Shown here piece by piece: positions 1 to 8,636 of a stretch of 64,000 nt of DNA. The DNA comes from Planctomycetota bacterium (GTDB lineage Bacteria; Planctomycetota; Phycisphaerae; UBA1845; UTPLA1), in contig JAATGM010000049.1 in the NCBI GenBank assembly GCA_015654675.1, forward strand, positions 1 to 64,000, in the 5' to 3' direction. A program made the position numbers and the translations under genes. The notes under the pieces are model-generated. The model was given only the letters and a program-made list of their open reading frames with translations. It was not told the origin of the DNA and searched no databases. Position 1 is the stretch's first letter, and each line of letters opens with the position of its first letter.

Positions 1-51
1 CCACTTTCCTTCACTCTGCCTCCGCCGCCCACTCGTATCTCCACCGCTCCC

Positions 52-309
52 CTACGCCACGCCCTCCCCCTCCCCCTTTCCGCACGTTCGAGCCCACAGC
101 CCCACCCCTACCGTCGCCGTCCCGATAAATCGCACCTCCGTCCCCTCCACCAGCTCCCGCCCCACGCGCACCCCGGATCGGACGACCAGTGCCTCCGCCC
201 CCTTGAGCCGAGCGGCCACAATCTCTCGTGCCGGCAGGACCGTCACTCTCCCAAACTGCCCAAACAGCTCCGACGCGCCCCACACCGCCTCATCCACCAC
301 AACATGCAT
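52..309 (-). pseudogene. Truncated erythronate-4-phosphate dehydrogenase (PdxB-like) remnant
   Basis: Read on the minus strand from the ATG at 309, the first ~67 residues look like the N-terminus of PdxB, the NAD-dependent dehydrogenase of pyridoxal-phosphate synthesis. VVDEAVWGASELFGQFGRVT resembles the family opening, and VVRSG and FIGTATVG match the segments just before the nucleotide-binding domain. After GTATVG the family expects a TDHVD-like continuation. Here the frame instead runs into Gly/Arg-rich sequence and stops at 52, and I cannot recover the rest in any frame down to base 1. I infer a truncated gene, though an assembly break near the window edge is possible. It diverges from the GH57 gene at 430. 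Confidence 0.45.
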
Positions 310-414
310 GCCGCCAAAGGAAACCCCATGCCCCCGAAAAGTCAAAACCAACCCGCGGCCACCAGGCTTCCGCCGCCAAATATCCGGCCGCATGGCCCAA
401 TCGGGCGCGCCGCA

Positions 415-420
415 TATAAT
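415..420 (+). promoter_or_regulatory. Perfect -10 box (TATAAT) directly before the GH57 start
   Basis: TATAAT lies 9 bases before the ATG at 430, so the transcript would begin at about 427 with almost no leader. I see no good -35 at 17 bases and no Shine-Dalgarno sequence. This suggests a leaderless mRNA. Confidence 0.4.
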
Positions 421-429
421 CGCGCCGCG

Positions 430-1614
430 ATGGCAACCGTCTGCTTCTACTTCCAGGTCCACCAACCCTTCCGGCTCCGTCGCTATAGCGTCTTCGATAC
501 CGGCGCAAACTACTTCGACGAAACAGCCAACCGCGAAATCCTCCGCAAAGTCGCCAAGAAGTGCTACCTCCCGGCCAACGAGGCCATGCTGGACCTCATC
601 AAGCTCCACGAGGGCCGCTTCCGAATCGCCTACTCGCTCACCGGCGTCCTCGTGGAACAACTCGAGCTTTACGCCCCCGAAGCCCTCGAATCCTTCCAAA
701 AGCTAGCCCAGACCGGTTGCGTCGAGTTCTTAAGCGAGACGTCGCACCACTCGCTCGCCTTCCTCTACTCGCGCCAGGAGTTCAACGAACAGGTCGCGCT
801 CCACAAGCAGATGATGAAGCGCCTTTTCAACCACGAGCCGCGCGTGTTCCGCAACACCGAGCTCATATACAGCAACGACGTCGCCCACGCCGCCGCCGAC
901 CTCGGCTTCATCGGTGTCCTCGCCGAAGGCGCCGACGCCATACTCGGATGGCGCTCGCCCACCTTCCCCTATCGCGCCCCCGGCGTCGCCAACCTCACCG
1001 TTCTGCTCAAGCACTACCGCCTCGCCGACGACATCGCCTTCCGATTTAGCAACCACTCATGGGCCGAGTGGCCGCTCACCGCCGAAAAATTCGCCCGCTG
1101 GGTCAATCAGGTCAACGGCGTCGGCCACACCGTCAATCTCTTCATGGACTACGAAACTTTCGGCGAGCACCAGTGGGCCGAAACCGGCATCTTCGAGTTC
1201 CTCCGCCACATGCCGCGCGAAGTTCTGAAGTCCGCCGATAACAATTTCCTCACCCCAACCCAAGTCGTGCAGACCTATCCCGTCGTCGACGAGTTTGACG
1301 CACCCAACATGATCTCCTGGGCCGACACCGAGCGCGACCTCTCCGCCTGGCTCGGCAACGCCATGCAATCCAACGCCCTGCACGAGCTCTTCCGCATGGA
1401 GGCCGAAATCAAATCCTCCGCCGACCCCGACATCCTCCGCGACTGGCGTCGCCTCCAATCCAGCGACCACTTCTATTACATGTGCACGAAATATTTCGCC
1501 GACGGCGACGTCCACAAATACTTCAATCCCTACGACTCCCCGTACGACAGCTACATCAACTTCATGAACGTCCTCGACAACCTCCGCACTCGCATCCGCC
1601 ACACCCACCCCTGA
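430..1614 (+). CDS. Glycoside hydrolase family 57 (alpha-amylase / 4-alpha-glucanotransferase type)
   Basis: A 394-residue cytoplasmic enzyme predicted to act on alpha-glucans (glycogen or maltodextrin). The N-terminal HQP motif of GH57 is at residues 11-13 (FQVHQPFRL). The region holding the catalytic aspartate is MDYETFGEHQW (residues 239-249, D240). E166 in GVLAEGADA is the best candidate nucleophile. No signal peptide is present. The frame is open upstream to 304, but that stretch is basic, Pro-rich and unlike GH57, so I chose the ATG at 430, which follows a TATAAT box. Hydrolase and transferase activities cannot be separated by eye. No glycogen synthase or other glycogen gene is adjacent. 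Confidence 0.85.
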   Translation: MATVCFYFQVHQPFRLRRYSVFDTGANYFDETANREILRKVAKKCYLPANEAMLDLIKLHEGRFRIAYSLTGVLVEQLELYAPEALESFQKLAQTGCVEFLSETSHHSLAFLYSRQEFNEQVALHKQMMKRLFNHEPRVFRNTELIYSNDVAHAAADLGFIGVLAEGADAILGWRSPTFPYRAPGVANLTVLLKHYRLADDIAFRFSNHSWAEWPLTAEKFARWVNQVNGVGHTVNLFMDYETFGEHQWAETGIFEFLRHMPREVLKSADNNFLTPTQVVQTYPVVDEFDAPNMISWADTERDLSAWLGNAMQSNALHELFRMEAEIKSSADPDILRDWRRLQSSDHFYYMCTKYFADGDVHKYFNPYDSPYDSYINFMNVLDNLRTRIRHTHP

Positions 1615-1679
1615 ATCGCCGACACCCCTCCGCTATCCCTTTTCACGACTCAACACGTCCTCCTCCGGGAGGATTAACG

Positions 1680-3686
1680 ATGTTACGAATCCGATTGATC
1701 CAACTGGCCGCCGCGACGGCAACGCTCCTGACGCTGACACCGGCCCGCGCCACTTACTACTCATGGTTTGCTAGCTGTACCAGCGAAAACTGGCACGCCT
1801 GCTGCGAAGACGCCGCCGGCCACCACAACAACTGGTGGCCCGGTCCCTATGTCATGTGCCCCGGCTTCCCCGCCAGCGCCGACGACGTCGAAGTCGGCGG
1901 CTCCGCCGTCTATCTCGTTAGCAGCGCCGACGTCTGGAGCTTCCACAGCAGCGGCGTCTTCAAGCTTTACGACTCCGGCCTGAGCGTTCACACCGCCGCG
2001 ACGTTCGACGGCCCGTTCGAATGGAACGCCGGCTCGCTTGCCACCGGCGTCTTCAACATTAACTACACCGCCAATCTCGCCACCACCGGCCGCAAGCAAC
2101 TCGCCGCCGCCCGGCTCAACATCGTCGGCGTCGCAAGCATCACAGCCGACGAAATCGTCGACATGGACAACCACGCCCTGATCGACATCGCCCCTGGCGG
2201 CCTCTTCGAAATCCAAACGGTTTCATCCATTCACGACACGCCGGGCACGACGGTTTCCGCAGACGGCATCCACGTTCGCGGTGAACTTCGCAAAAATCTC
2301 TCCATCGGCACGCTGGACATTAGTGTCCCGCTCAACAACGACGGCCTCGTCAAAGTCCTGACCGGCACGCTCAGTTTGCAAAATGCCTACGGCGACAGCA
2401 GCGGAATCTTCGACCTCGCCGCCACCACCGTGCTCGACTGCAAGAGCTACAAGATGAGCGCCGGCACAACCATCACCGGCGACGGCCTCGTTCGGCTCCC
2501 CTATCTCGGCATCCTGCTCGTCGATGCCGGCGCGACCATCGACATCAAGAATCTGGAGCTCGACTCTGTCTCCCAACGCCGCGGCGCCGGCCACATCCGC
2601 GTCACAAGCGCATTCAACTGGCTCGGCGGGGCATTGGGCGCTCCCGGCGTCGGCACAACCAGCATCCTCCCCGGCGCAACGATGACCATCAGCGGTCCCG
2701 ACTACAAACTCCTCGGCTCGCACACACTCAATAACGCCGGCGCGGCCGTCTGGACCGGCGACGGTCCGCTCAACATCACCGGCACAGAAAGTGCGCCCAT
2801 CTTCAACAACCAGGCCACCGGCGCCTTCGACATTCAAACCGACGCCGACATGTCCGCCATCTGCTGCGGCTACGAAGGCATCATCAACAATGCAGGCCTG
2901 CTCAAGAAATCCGCCGGCGCCGGCGTTACCGACATTTTCCCCAGCGTCAACAACACCGGCACCGTCGAGGCCCGCAGCGGAACAATCAACTTCTATACCG
3001 AGTTCACGCAAACCGCCGGCCGAACGCGCCTCCTCGGCGGCGCGATCACCGGCAACAGCACCTTCACCCTCGACGGCGGCACGCTCGAGGGCTCCGGCCT
3101 CCTCGGCCAGCGCTTCACAAACTCCGGCGGCGAAGTCAGCCCCGGCCTCTCTCCCGGCTCAATCACCTTCGACGGCTACCCCGGCTACGTCCAAAACGCC
3201 GGCGGCTCTCTCAAGATCGAAATCGGCGGCCACACACCCGGCAGCGAGCACGATAAAATTCTTGTCACCAACTTCGCCTACCCCGGCGGCACATTGAAAC
3301 TCTCGCTCATCAACGGCTTCGTCCCAGCAGCCGGCGACACCTTCGTCATCCTGCATGCCTACGGCGTCTTCGGCACATTCGACTCCGTGACGCTCACCGG
3401 CTTCCCAACTGGAATGGACGTCGAAGTCCTGTACACCTACAACGACATCACCGTCCACATCCTCTCCTCCGCAGTCCCAAGTTGCTCCGGCTGCGCGGGG
3501 GATCTCAACACTGACGGACGCGTTAACGGCAAAGACATCTCCACTTTCACCGGTTGTCTCGTCAGCGGAACGCTCTCCGCGAGCTGCGCCTGTGCGGATA
3601 TGAACAGTGATTACGTTCTCTCCGGAGTCGACGCATCCATGCTCGTCACGAAACTTATCACCGACGTAGACACGCTCTGCCCATAA
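1680..3686 (+). CDS. Secreted beta-strand-repeat protein with dockerin-like C-terminus
   Basis: A 668-residue exported protein. The ATG at 1680 follows a good ribosome site (CGGGAGGA) and opens a signal peptide (residues 1 to ~23, ending near ARA-T). The body is rich in Gly, Asn, Thr and Asp, with many short beta-strand repeats such as NNAG, NNTG and LDGGTLEGSG, as in autotransporter-associated or passenger-type beta-solenoids. The last ~65 residues carry a dockerin-like pair: GDLNTDGRVNGKDISTF and a second, Cys-flanked ADMNSDYVLSGVD half. Three Cys pairs (CSGC, CAC, terminal LCP) are shared with the other dockerin-tailed proteins here. A cell-surface or matrix role is inferred; no enzyme motif is visible. 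Confidence 0.75.
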   Translation: MLRIRLIQLAAATATLLTLTPARATYYSWFASCTSENWHACCEDAAGHHNNWWPGPYVMCPGFPASADDVEVGGSAVYLVSSADVWSFHSSGVFKLYDSGLSVHTAATFDGPFEWNAGSLATGVFNINYTANLATTGRKQLAAARLNIVGVASITADEIVDMDNHALIDIAPGGLFEIQTVSSIHDTPGTTVSADGIHVRGELRKNLSIGTLDISVPLNNDGLVKVLTGTLSLQNAYGDSSGIFDLAATTVLDCKSYKMSAGTTITGDGLVRLPYLGILLVDAGATIDIKNLELDSVSQRRGAGHIRVTSAFNWLGGALGAPGVGTTSILPGATMTISGPDYKLLGSHTLNNAGAAVWTGDGPLNITGTESAPIFNNQATGAFDIQTDADMSAICCGYEGIINNAGLLKKSAGAGVTDIFPSVNNTGTVEARSGTINFYTEFTQTAGRTRLLGGAITGNSTFTLDGGTLEGSGLLGQRFTNSGGEVSPGLSPGSITFDGYPGYVQNAGGSLKIEIGGHTPGSEHDKILVTNFAYPGGTLKLSLINGFVPAAGDTFVILHAYGVFGTFDSVTLTGFPTGMDVEVLYTYNDITVHILSSAVPSCSGCAGDLNTDGRVNGKDISTFTGCLVSGTLSASCACADMNSDYVLSGVDASMLVTKLITDVDTLCP

Positions 3687-3753
3687 CACTCGCACAAGCC
3701 GTCAACCTCGATGTGCAAACACGCACAATCACCGCAAACCGCGCGCGAAAATC

Positions 3754-3782
3754 TTGAACCACGCTCTCCATCCCGATAAACT
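3754..3782 (+). promoter_or_regulatory. Candidate sigma-70-type promoter for the PEP-CTERM gene
   Basis: TTGAAC (3754-3759) and TAAACT (3777-3782) are separated by 17 bases, about 75 bases before the ATG at 3857. Each hexamer matches consensus at four positions, so support is moderate. Confidence 0.4.
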
Positions 3783-3856
3783 GAACTTCTCGCGAAGGGC
3801 AATCCGCTCCAGCGCGGCCTGCCCTATCAACCACAATTCAAGGAAGGGATGAGACG

Positions 3857-4492
3857 ATGAGACTCTCGACACGAACGACTTTGTTCGCCGCGGTTCTGGC
3901 ATTCGGCGCCGCTTCGGCTTCCGCCGATGTCATCTTCGATACCGGCTTGCCCGGCGGCTTCTTCGGCTACATCGGATACGACGTGAGCAGCACGCAGTCG
4001 GTCGGCGTCGCGTTCACGCCCAGCGCCAACTACACGCTTGACGATGTGGGCGTGTGGTTCATGAGCAACGATTTCGATAATCCCGGTCGCACCTTCACGC
4101 TGTCACTCCGCAACAGCGTCCCCGGCAGCAACAACGGAGTTCCCGGTCCGATCACCTATGAAACGTGGAACATGGCCGCCACCGCAATCGGCTGGGATCC
4201 GATGCTCGAAACGGCCACATCGTCGCTTCATCCGTTGCTTGTCGCTGGAACGCAATACTGGCTCGTCGCCGAATCAAATGAGATCGGCGGCCTCGACCCG
4301 GTTTGGGTCTGGGGCGATTCACCCGATCCCGTCGTGTCCGGCAACGACGACTTCTTCAATCCCGGCTGGCAGAGCGGCGTCACGCAGGGCAGCGCGCCCG
4401 GCACGATCATTCACGCTTCGCCTGTTCCCGAGCCGGCGACGATTTGCCTGCTGACATTGGCCGGCATGGCAGTGTCTCGTCGGCGGCGCTGA
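3857..4492 (+). CDS. PEP-CTERM sorted exported protein
   Basis: A 211-residue protein with an N-terminal signal peptide (residues 1 to ~23, ending ASASA-D) and a C-terminal PEP-CTERM module: PVPEPATICLLTL, a short hydrophobic span and a terminal RRRR. In known PEP-CTERM systems an exosortase recognises and cleaves this module during export. The middle resembles the 'choice-of-anchor' jelly-roll domains of such proteins (YTLDDVGVWF, TQYWLVAES). The ribosome site AAGGAAGGG is well placed. No exosortase or exopolysaccharide gene is in the window, so its processing partner lies elsewhere. Confidence 0.85.
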   Translation: MRLSTRTTLFAAVLAFGAASASADVIFDTGLPGGFFGYIGYDVSSTQSVGVAFTPSANYTLDDVGVWFMSNDFDNPGRTFTLSLRNSVPGSNNGVPGPITYETWNMAATAIGWDPMLETATSSLHPLLVAGTQYWLVAESNEIGGLDPVWVWGDSPDPVVSGNDDFFNPGWQSGVTQGSAPGTIIHASPVPEPATICLLTLAGMAVSRRRR

Positions 4493-4543
4493 AACGCCTC
4501 GCGCTCGGCAGAGATCAGCCGACCATCACATTCCTGAGTAAGT

Positions 4544-5149
4544 CTATTTCGGCCAGCCGCGCAGCGCAACGTCGATCGCGCTCAGCATCGTTTCGCGATC
4601 TGCGCCGCCCGCCATCTGCACGGCGATCCCGTTTTGAAGCGTTGCCACAAACTTCGCCAGGGCCGCCGGATCAGCTTTACGAGGCAAGTCGCCCTCCGCA
4701 ATGCCGCGTTCGAAGCGCTCGCGTAAAGTTCGCTCGGTCGCCGCGCGCCGCGCAGCCAGGGCCTTTCGAATCGGGTCGCTCGAATCGCGACAGGCCAGCG
4801 CACCCTGGACGAGCAGGCATCCGCGGATCTGCCCCGTACTCAGTTTTCGCACAATGCTTGTCAGCAATCGCTCGACGGCCCGGCGCGAAGTCGGTTCGGC
4901 CATCGCGTCGCGCAGCAATGCGCCGCCTTCCTCCATGTAACGGTCAAGCGCTTTGCGGAAGAGCGCCTCTTTATTGCCGAAGGCGGCATACATGCTCGGG
5001 CGATTGATTCCCATGGCGCGGGTCAGCTCGGGCAGCGAGGCGCCCTCATAGCCGCGCTTCCAGAAGACACGCATGGCGGCCCCCAGGGCTTTGTCCGCGT
5101 CAAAAGCCCTTGGCCGGCCGCGCTTTCCGTGTGGTGTGTTCTTTTTCAT
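4544..5149 (-). CDS. TetR/AcrR-family transcriptional regulator
   Basis: A 201-residue one-component repressor. A basic N-terminus (GKRGRPRAFD) leads into a TetR helix-turn-helix at about residues 15-60 (LPELTRAMGINRPSMYAAFG), typical of the AcrR/NemR-like subgroup. The C-terminal half is helical and would bind a ligand and dimerise. I chose the ATG at 5149 because it places the RGRPR arm at the usual position; an upstream ATG at 5191 would add 14 unrelated residues across the operator. It is divergent from the SDR gene at 5251, with a palindrome between them, so it probably represses both itself and the SDR gene. Confidence 0.88.
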   Translation of the reverse strand: MKKNTPHGKRGRPRAFDADKALGAAMRVFWKRGYEGASLPELTRAMGINRPSMYAAFGNKEALFRKALDRYMEEGGALLRDAMAEPTSRRAVERLLTSIVRKLSTGQIRGCLLVQGALACRDSSDPIRKALAARRAATERTLRERFERGIAEGDLPRKADPAALAKFVATLQNGIAVQMAGGADRETMLSAIDVALRGWPK

Positions 5150-5155
5150 ACCGCT

Positions 5156-5168
5156 TAATACATTATTA
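5156..5168. promoter_or_regulatory. Candidate TetR operator palindrome
   Basis: TAATA-CAT-TATTA is a perfect inverted repeat with a 3-base centre. It sits between the divergent TetR and SDR start codons and just upstream of the SDR -35 box. Position and symmetry suit the regulator's binding site. Confidence 0.5.
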
Positions 5169-5171
5169 CGC

Positions 5172-5200
5172 TTGACGACCGAAATCCACACTCCTATATT
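5172..5200 (+). promoter_or_regulatory. Sigma-70-type promoter of the SDR gene
   Basis: TTGACG (5172-5177) and TATATT (5195-5200) are spaced by exactly 17 bases. The predicted start is near 5207, followed by the ribosome site AAAGGAG at 5237-5243. The palindrome at 5156-5168 abuts the -35 side. Confidence 0.6.
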
Positions 5201-5250
5201 TTTACCCAGCGGTACAAAACAGCGTTCATCTCGAAGAAAGGAGACTTCTA

Positions 5251-6000
5251 ATGGCCAAGCTGCAAGGGAAGGTCGCGATCGTCACCGGGGCATCCAAGGG
5301 CATCGGGGCGTCGACCGCCGTCTACCTCGCCGACGCGGGCGCGTCCGTCGTCGTCAATTACTCGTCGAGCAAGCAGGATGCCGACCGGGTCGTCGCCGAG
5401 ATCGTGGCGAAGGGCCAAAAGGCCGTGGCCGTCCAGGCCAATCTTTCAAAGGAAGCCGACGTCCGCCGCCTCTTCACCGAGACGAAAAAGGCCTTCGGCC
5501 GGGTGGACATCCTCGTCAACAACGCCGGCATCTACGAATTTGCGCCGCTCGACGCCATTACCCCCGAGCACTTCCGCAAAATGTTCGACCTCAATGTCTT
5601 GGGCCTTCTCCTCGCCTCGCAGGAAGCCGCCCGCCACATCGGCCCGGCTGGTGGTTCGATCATCAACATCAGCTCGGTGGCCGGCAAAACTTCCTTGGCC
5701 ACCGCCGCGGTCTACTGTGCAACGAAAGCCGCCGTCAATTCCATCACCGGTACGCTTGCCCAGGAACTCGGCCCTCACAAAATACGCGTAAACGCCATCG
5801 GCCCGGGCATGGTTGAGACTGAGGGCGTTCGCACGGCGGGAATTGATAAAGGCGAGTTGCGAGTGAACATCGAAGCCCAGACGCCGCTCGGCCGAATCGG
5901 CCGCCCGCAGGACATTGCCCCCGCCGTCGTCTTCCTCGCGTCAGACGACGCCGCCTGGCTCACTGGTGAAACGCTCTACATCTCCGGTGGCTATCGCTGA
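5251..6000 (+). CDS. Short-chain dehydrogenase/reductase (FabG/glucose-dehydrogenase-like)
   Basis: A 249-residue classical SDR oxidoreductase. The dinucleotide-binding TGASKGIG motif is at residues 12-19, NNAG at 90-93, and the catalytic S142-Y155-K159 set lies in SSVAG and YCATK. The C-terminal PGMVET and TGETLYISGGY segments are typical of the family. The residues around the first loop (NYSSSK) suit NADP(H), as in 3-oxoacyl-ACP reductases and quinone or aldehyde reductases. It stands alone rather than in a fatty-acid cluster and is divergently paired with a TetR gene. A detoxifying or stress reductase controlled by that regulator is therefore more likely than housekeeping FabG. The substrate cannot be told. 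Confidence 0.9.
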   Translation: MAKLQGKVAIVTGASKGIGASTAVYLADAGASVVVNYSSSKQDADRVVAEIVAKGQKAVAVQANLSKEADVRRLFTETKKAFGRVDILVNNAGIYEFAPLDAITPEHFRKMFDLNVLGLLLASQEAARHIGPAGGSIINISSVAGKTSLATAAVYCATKAAVNSITGTLAQELGPHKIRVNAIGPGMVETEGVRTAGIDKGELRVNIEAQTPLGRIGRPQDIAPAVVFLASDDAAWLTGETLYISGGYR

Positions 6001-6059
6001 TGCGCTCCGGACCGCAAACTCGGCGCGGCCCGCGGTGGTATGCCGCGGGCGCGCGCCGC

Positions 6060-7187
6060 CTATTTGTGTTCCTTGATCAGCGCCGCAAGGGCCGCGTCGC
6101 ACGCTTTGTGCGCCGCATCATCACCCTGATTGCACCCGATCAGAATCGCGAAATGATCATCCGGCGCGATCCACGCGATCGCCAGCCACATCGTATTGCT
6201 CCCCGCGTGCCGCAATACTCGACCCTTCTTTCCGCCGACGTCCGAGTTCTCGACGCCCCAGCCCATCGCGTACGCCGGCTTCGACCCCGCCGGCGGCGTG
6301 TGCAGCTTCTTGAACGTCTCGGCCTTCAGCAGCTTCGAACCGCCTTCCTCCCCGTTCAGATGATTCTCGACGAACTTCGCCCAATCCCCGACCGAGCAAT
6401 GCACGGTCCCCGCCGGACCAATCGCCGCGGGATTGTCCGCCCGCGGACCCGGGCTCATCGGCTTGCCGCCCGGCCGGTGCCCCCACGGCTGATCCTCCTT
6501 GCCCGGAGTTCCCGGCGCGCCGAATCCGGCCGAGGACATCGCCAGAGGTTCAAACAACCGTTCACGAATCAGGTCTTCCCACGGTTTGCCGGTCACACGC
6601 TCAGCGATCGCGCCCGCCATCGTGAAGCCCGCATTCGAGTATATGAATTTCGTTCCCGGCGGCGCCTCGGGCTTCTTGGCGATGACGGCATCCAGCATCT
6701 GAAGTCGCGCCTCCGGCAGCGGTCCCCGGGTTGTTGCAATCTTGAGCCAGACCGGATCCTTTTCAATTTGTCCCGGCGCCCCGGCTCGATTCGTCACCAG
6801 CTGTTCCACCGTCACCTTGCGCCAATCCGGATGCATTTTCTTCGCCCGCTCCGGAAACACATCCGCCAGCGTCGTGCTCCATTTCAGCTTGCCTTCTTCC
6901 ACCAGCATCGCGATCAACGTGGCCGTCATCGCTTTCGTGTCCGACCCAATGTGGATCTGGTCGTCCGTCGTAAATGGCTCCTCGCCGCCGAGCTTTCGGA
7001 CCCCCGCCGCCCCGACCGCCACCACCTGATCACCCTCGATGATCGCCGCGACCATCCCGGGGACTTTGTATTTCTCAACGATGGGCTTAAGCACCGCGTC
7101 CAGGTTATGAACGTCGGCTTCGCTCGCAGTGGCTCCGACACAGAGCCCCAGTCCAATCGCCAATCCGAGAACATGAGTAATCTTCAT
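6060..7187 (-). CDS. Exported serine hydrolase of the beta-lactamase/D-alanyl-D-alanine carboxypeptidase clan
   Basis: A ~375-residue class C beta-lactamase-like (PF00144) protein. The signal peptide is residues 1 to ~21 (cut near ATA-S). The nucleophile motif is SDTK (S82, K85), the second motif is YSN (Y183) and a third HAGSN motif lies near residue 329. This family includes esterases, D-amino-acid peptidases and carboxypeptidases, and the sequence does not say which this is. I chose the ATG at 7187, preceded by AAAGGAG; a longer frame to 7256 would bury the signal peptide. It is convergent with the SDR gene and divergent from the efflux operon. Confidence 0.85.
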   Translation of the reverse strand: MKITHVLGLAIGLGLCVGATASEADVHNLDAVLKPIVEKYKVPGMVAAIIEGDQVVAVGAAGVRKLGGEEPFTTDDQIHIGSDTKAMTATLIAMLVEEGKLKWSTTLADVFPERAKKMHPDWRKVTVEQLVTNRAGAPGQIEKDPVWLKIATTRGPLPEARLQMLDAVIAKKPEAPPGTKFIYSNAGFTMAGAIAERVTGKPWEDLIRERLFEPLAMSSAGFGAPGTPGKEDQPWGHRPGGKPMSPGPRADNPAAIGPAGTVHCSVGDWAKFVENHLNGEEGGSKLLKAETFKKLHTPPAGSKPAYAMGWGVENSDVGGKKGRVLRHAGSNTMWLAIAWIAPDDHFAILIGCNQGDDAAHKACDAALAALIKEHK

Positions 7188-7340
7188 CGAGTCTCCTTTA
7201 TCGTCGACCACGCAAACTCGGCCCCGATTATTCCAGCACGCGCCGTGCGCCGCCACCGCGCCCGATTTCGAAACTTGTTCAATCGCGACCGGCGAGATTC
7301 CACCCCGATGCCAATTGCATTCGATTCGCTACAATCAGCG

Positions 7341-8636
7341 ATGAAAGTTCGCCGTTCCTCGCAAACCATGCCAACACGCCACCGACAATCCCGCCTACTG
7401 CCCTTCATCGCAACTACCGCTCTCCTCGCCCTTACCGCCTGCGACCGGAAGCCCACGCCCTCTACCATCGTTCCAACCGTCACGGTCGCCCGCCCCGTTC
7501 AGCACGATGTGCTGGAATGGGACGAGTTCACCGGCCATCTCGCTCCCGTCGAATATGTTGACGTCCGTGCCCGGGTCAGCGGCCTGGTCGTCGCCACGCC
7601 ATTCACGGAGGGCGCGATCGTCAAACAGGGCGAGCTGCTGGTCGAAGTCGATGTCCGGCCGTTTCAGGCGGCGCTCGATAGCAAGCTGGCCGACGAAAAG
7701 CGCGCCGCCGCACAGGTCGACATTGCCAAGATCGACTACAACCACATGAAGGAGCTGCTGCCACGAAACTCGGCCTCGCCGATCGAGTTCCAGCGCTCCG
7801 AAGCCATGCTCAGGCAGGCCGAAGCCGGAGTGGCCGCTGCAAAGGCCGCCGTCGAAGCAGCCCGTCTCGATGTTGAATGGTGCCGCGTGCTGGCCCCGAT
7901 CACCGGGCGGGTCAGTCGAAAATCTGTCACCCCCGGCAATCTCATCACCGGCGGCAGCGGGACCGGCACGCTGCTGACCACCATCACTTCGATCGACCCC
8001 GTTTATTGCTACATGGACGCCGACGAGCAATCAGTCCTGAAGTATCAGCAGCTTGCCCGCGAAGGAAAACGCGTCAGCGCCCGCGACGCGCGCATCCCCT
8101 GCCTCCTGCAGCTCTCGAACGAAAGCGGTTTCCCGCACCGCGGCGTCATCGATTTCGTCGACAACCGGCTGGACACCGCGACGGGAACGATCCGGGCCCG
8201 GGGCGTTTTCTCCAATGCCGACGGGTCACTCACGCCCGGCTTTTTTGCACGAGTTCGCATTCCCGGCAGCGGCAATTACAAAGCCCTGCTGGTCCCGGAT
8301 GGCGCCGTAACGACTGATCAGAATCAGAAAGTGCTGCTCGTCGTAGGACCGGATGACATGGTGGTGGCCAAAGCCATCAAGCCCGGGGCGCTGTTCGGCG
8401 ATCTGAGATCGATCGAATCCGGCATCACGCCCGACGATCGCGTCGTCATCAACGGCCTCATGCAGGCCCGGCCCAACACCAAGGTCGCCCCGAAGGAAGG
8501 CGCCATTTCACTCGCCGCGTTCGACCCGACGCCAAGCGACGTGGCTGTTACACAGCCCGCCTCCACCATGCCGGCGGATAAAGCTCCGGCCGCGAGCCCC
8601 GCCGTCAAGTCCGACGCCCCCAAGGGCCGCTCATGA
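7341..8636 (+). CDS. RND efflux periplasmic adaptor lipoprotein (membrane fusion protein)
   Basis: A 431-residue adaptor linking an inner-membrane RND pump to an outer-membrane channel. The signal peptide ends in the lipobox LTAC (C34). The barrel-sandwich/lipoyl halves (RARVSGLV and APITGRVSRKSV) flank a helical hairpin at about residues 95-180, followed by beta-barrel and membrane-proximal domains. The C-terminal tail is Ala/Pro-rich. The start is uncertain: ATG 7341 or ATG 7368, neither with a clear ribosome site. The stop overlaps the pump start (ATGA), so the two are translationally coupled. Confidence 0.88.
   Translation: MKVRRSSQTMPTRHRQSRLLPFIATTALLALTACDRKPTPSTIVPTVTVARPVQHDVLEWDEFTGHLAPVEYVDVRARVSGLVVATPFTEGAIVKQGELLVEVDVRPFQAALDSKLADEKRAAAQVDIAKIDYNHMKELLPRNSASPIEFQRSEAMLRQAEAGVAAAKAAVEAARLDVEWCRVLAPITGRVSRKSVTPGNLITGGSGTGTLLTTITSIDPVYCYMDADEQSVLKYQQLAREGKRVSARDARIPCLLQLSNESGFPHRGVIDFVDNRLDTATGTIRARGVFSNADGSLTPGFFARVRIPGSGNYKALLVPDGAVTTDQNQKVLLVVGPDDMVVAKAIKPGALFGDLRSIESGITPDDRVVINGLMQARPNTKVAPKEGAISLAAFDPTPSDVAVTQPASTMPADKAPAASPAVKSDAPKGRS

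Noticed and set aside
6000-7340. Upstream extension of the RND adaptor frame (open from 6000)
   Set aside because: This part is antisense to the serine hydrolase gene and lacks any protein-like pattern; the lipoprotein signal starts at 7341 or 7368.
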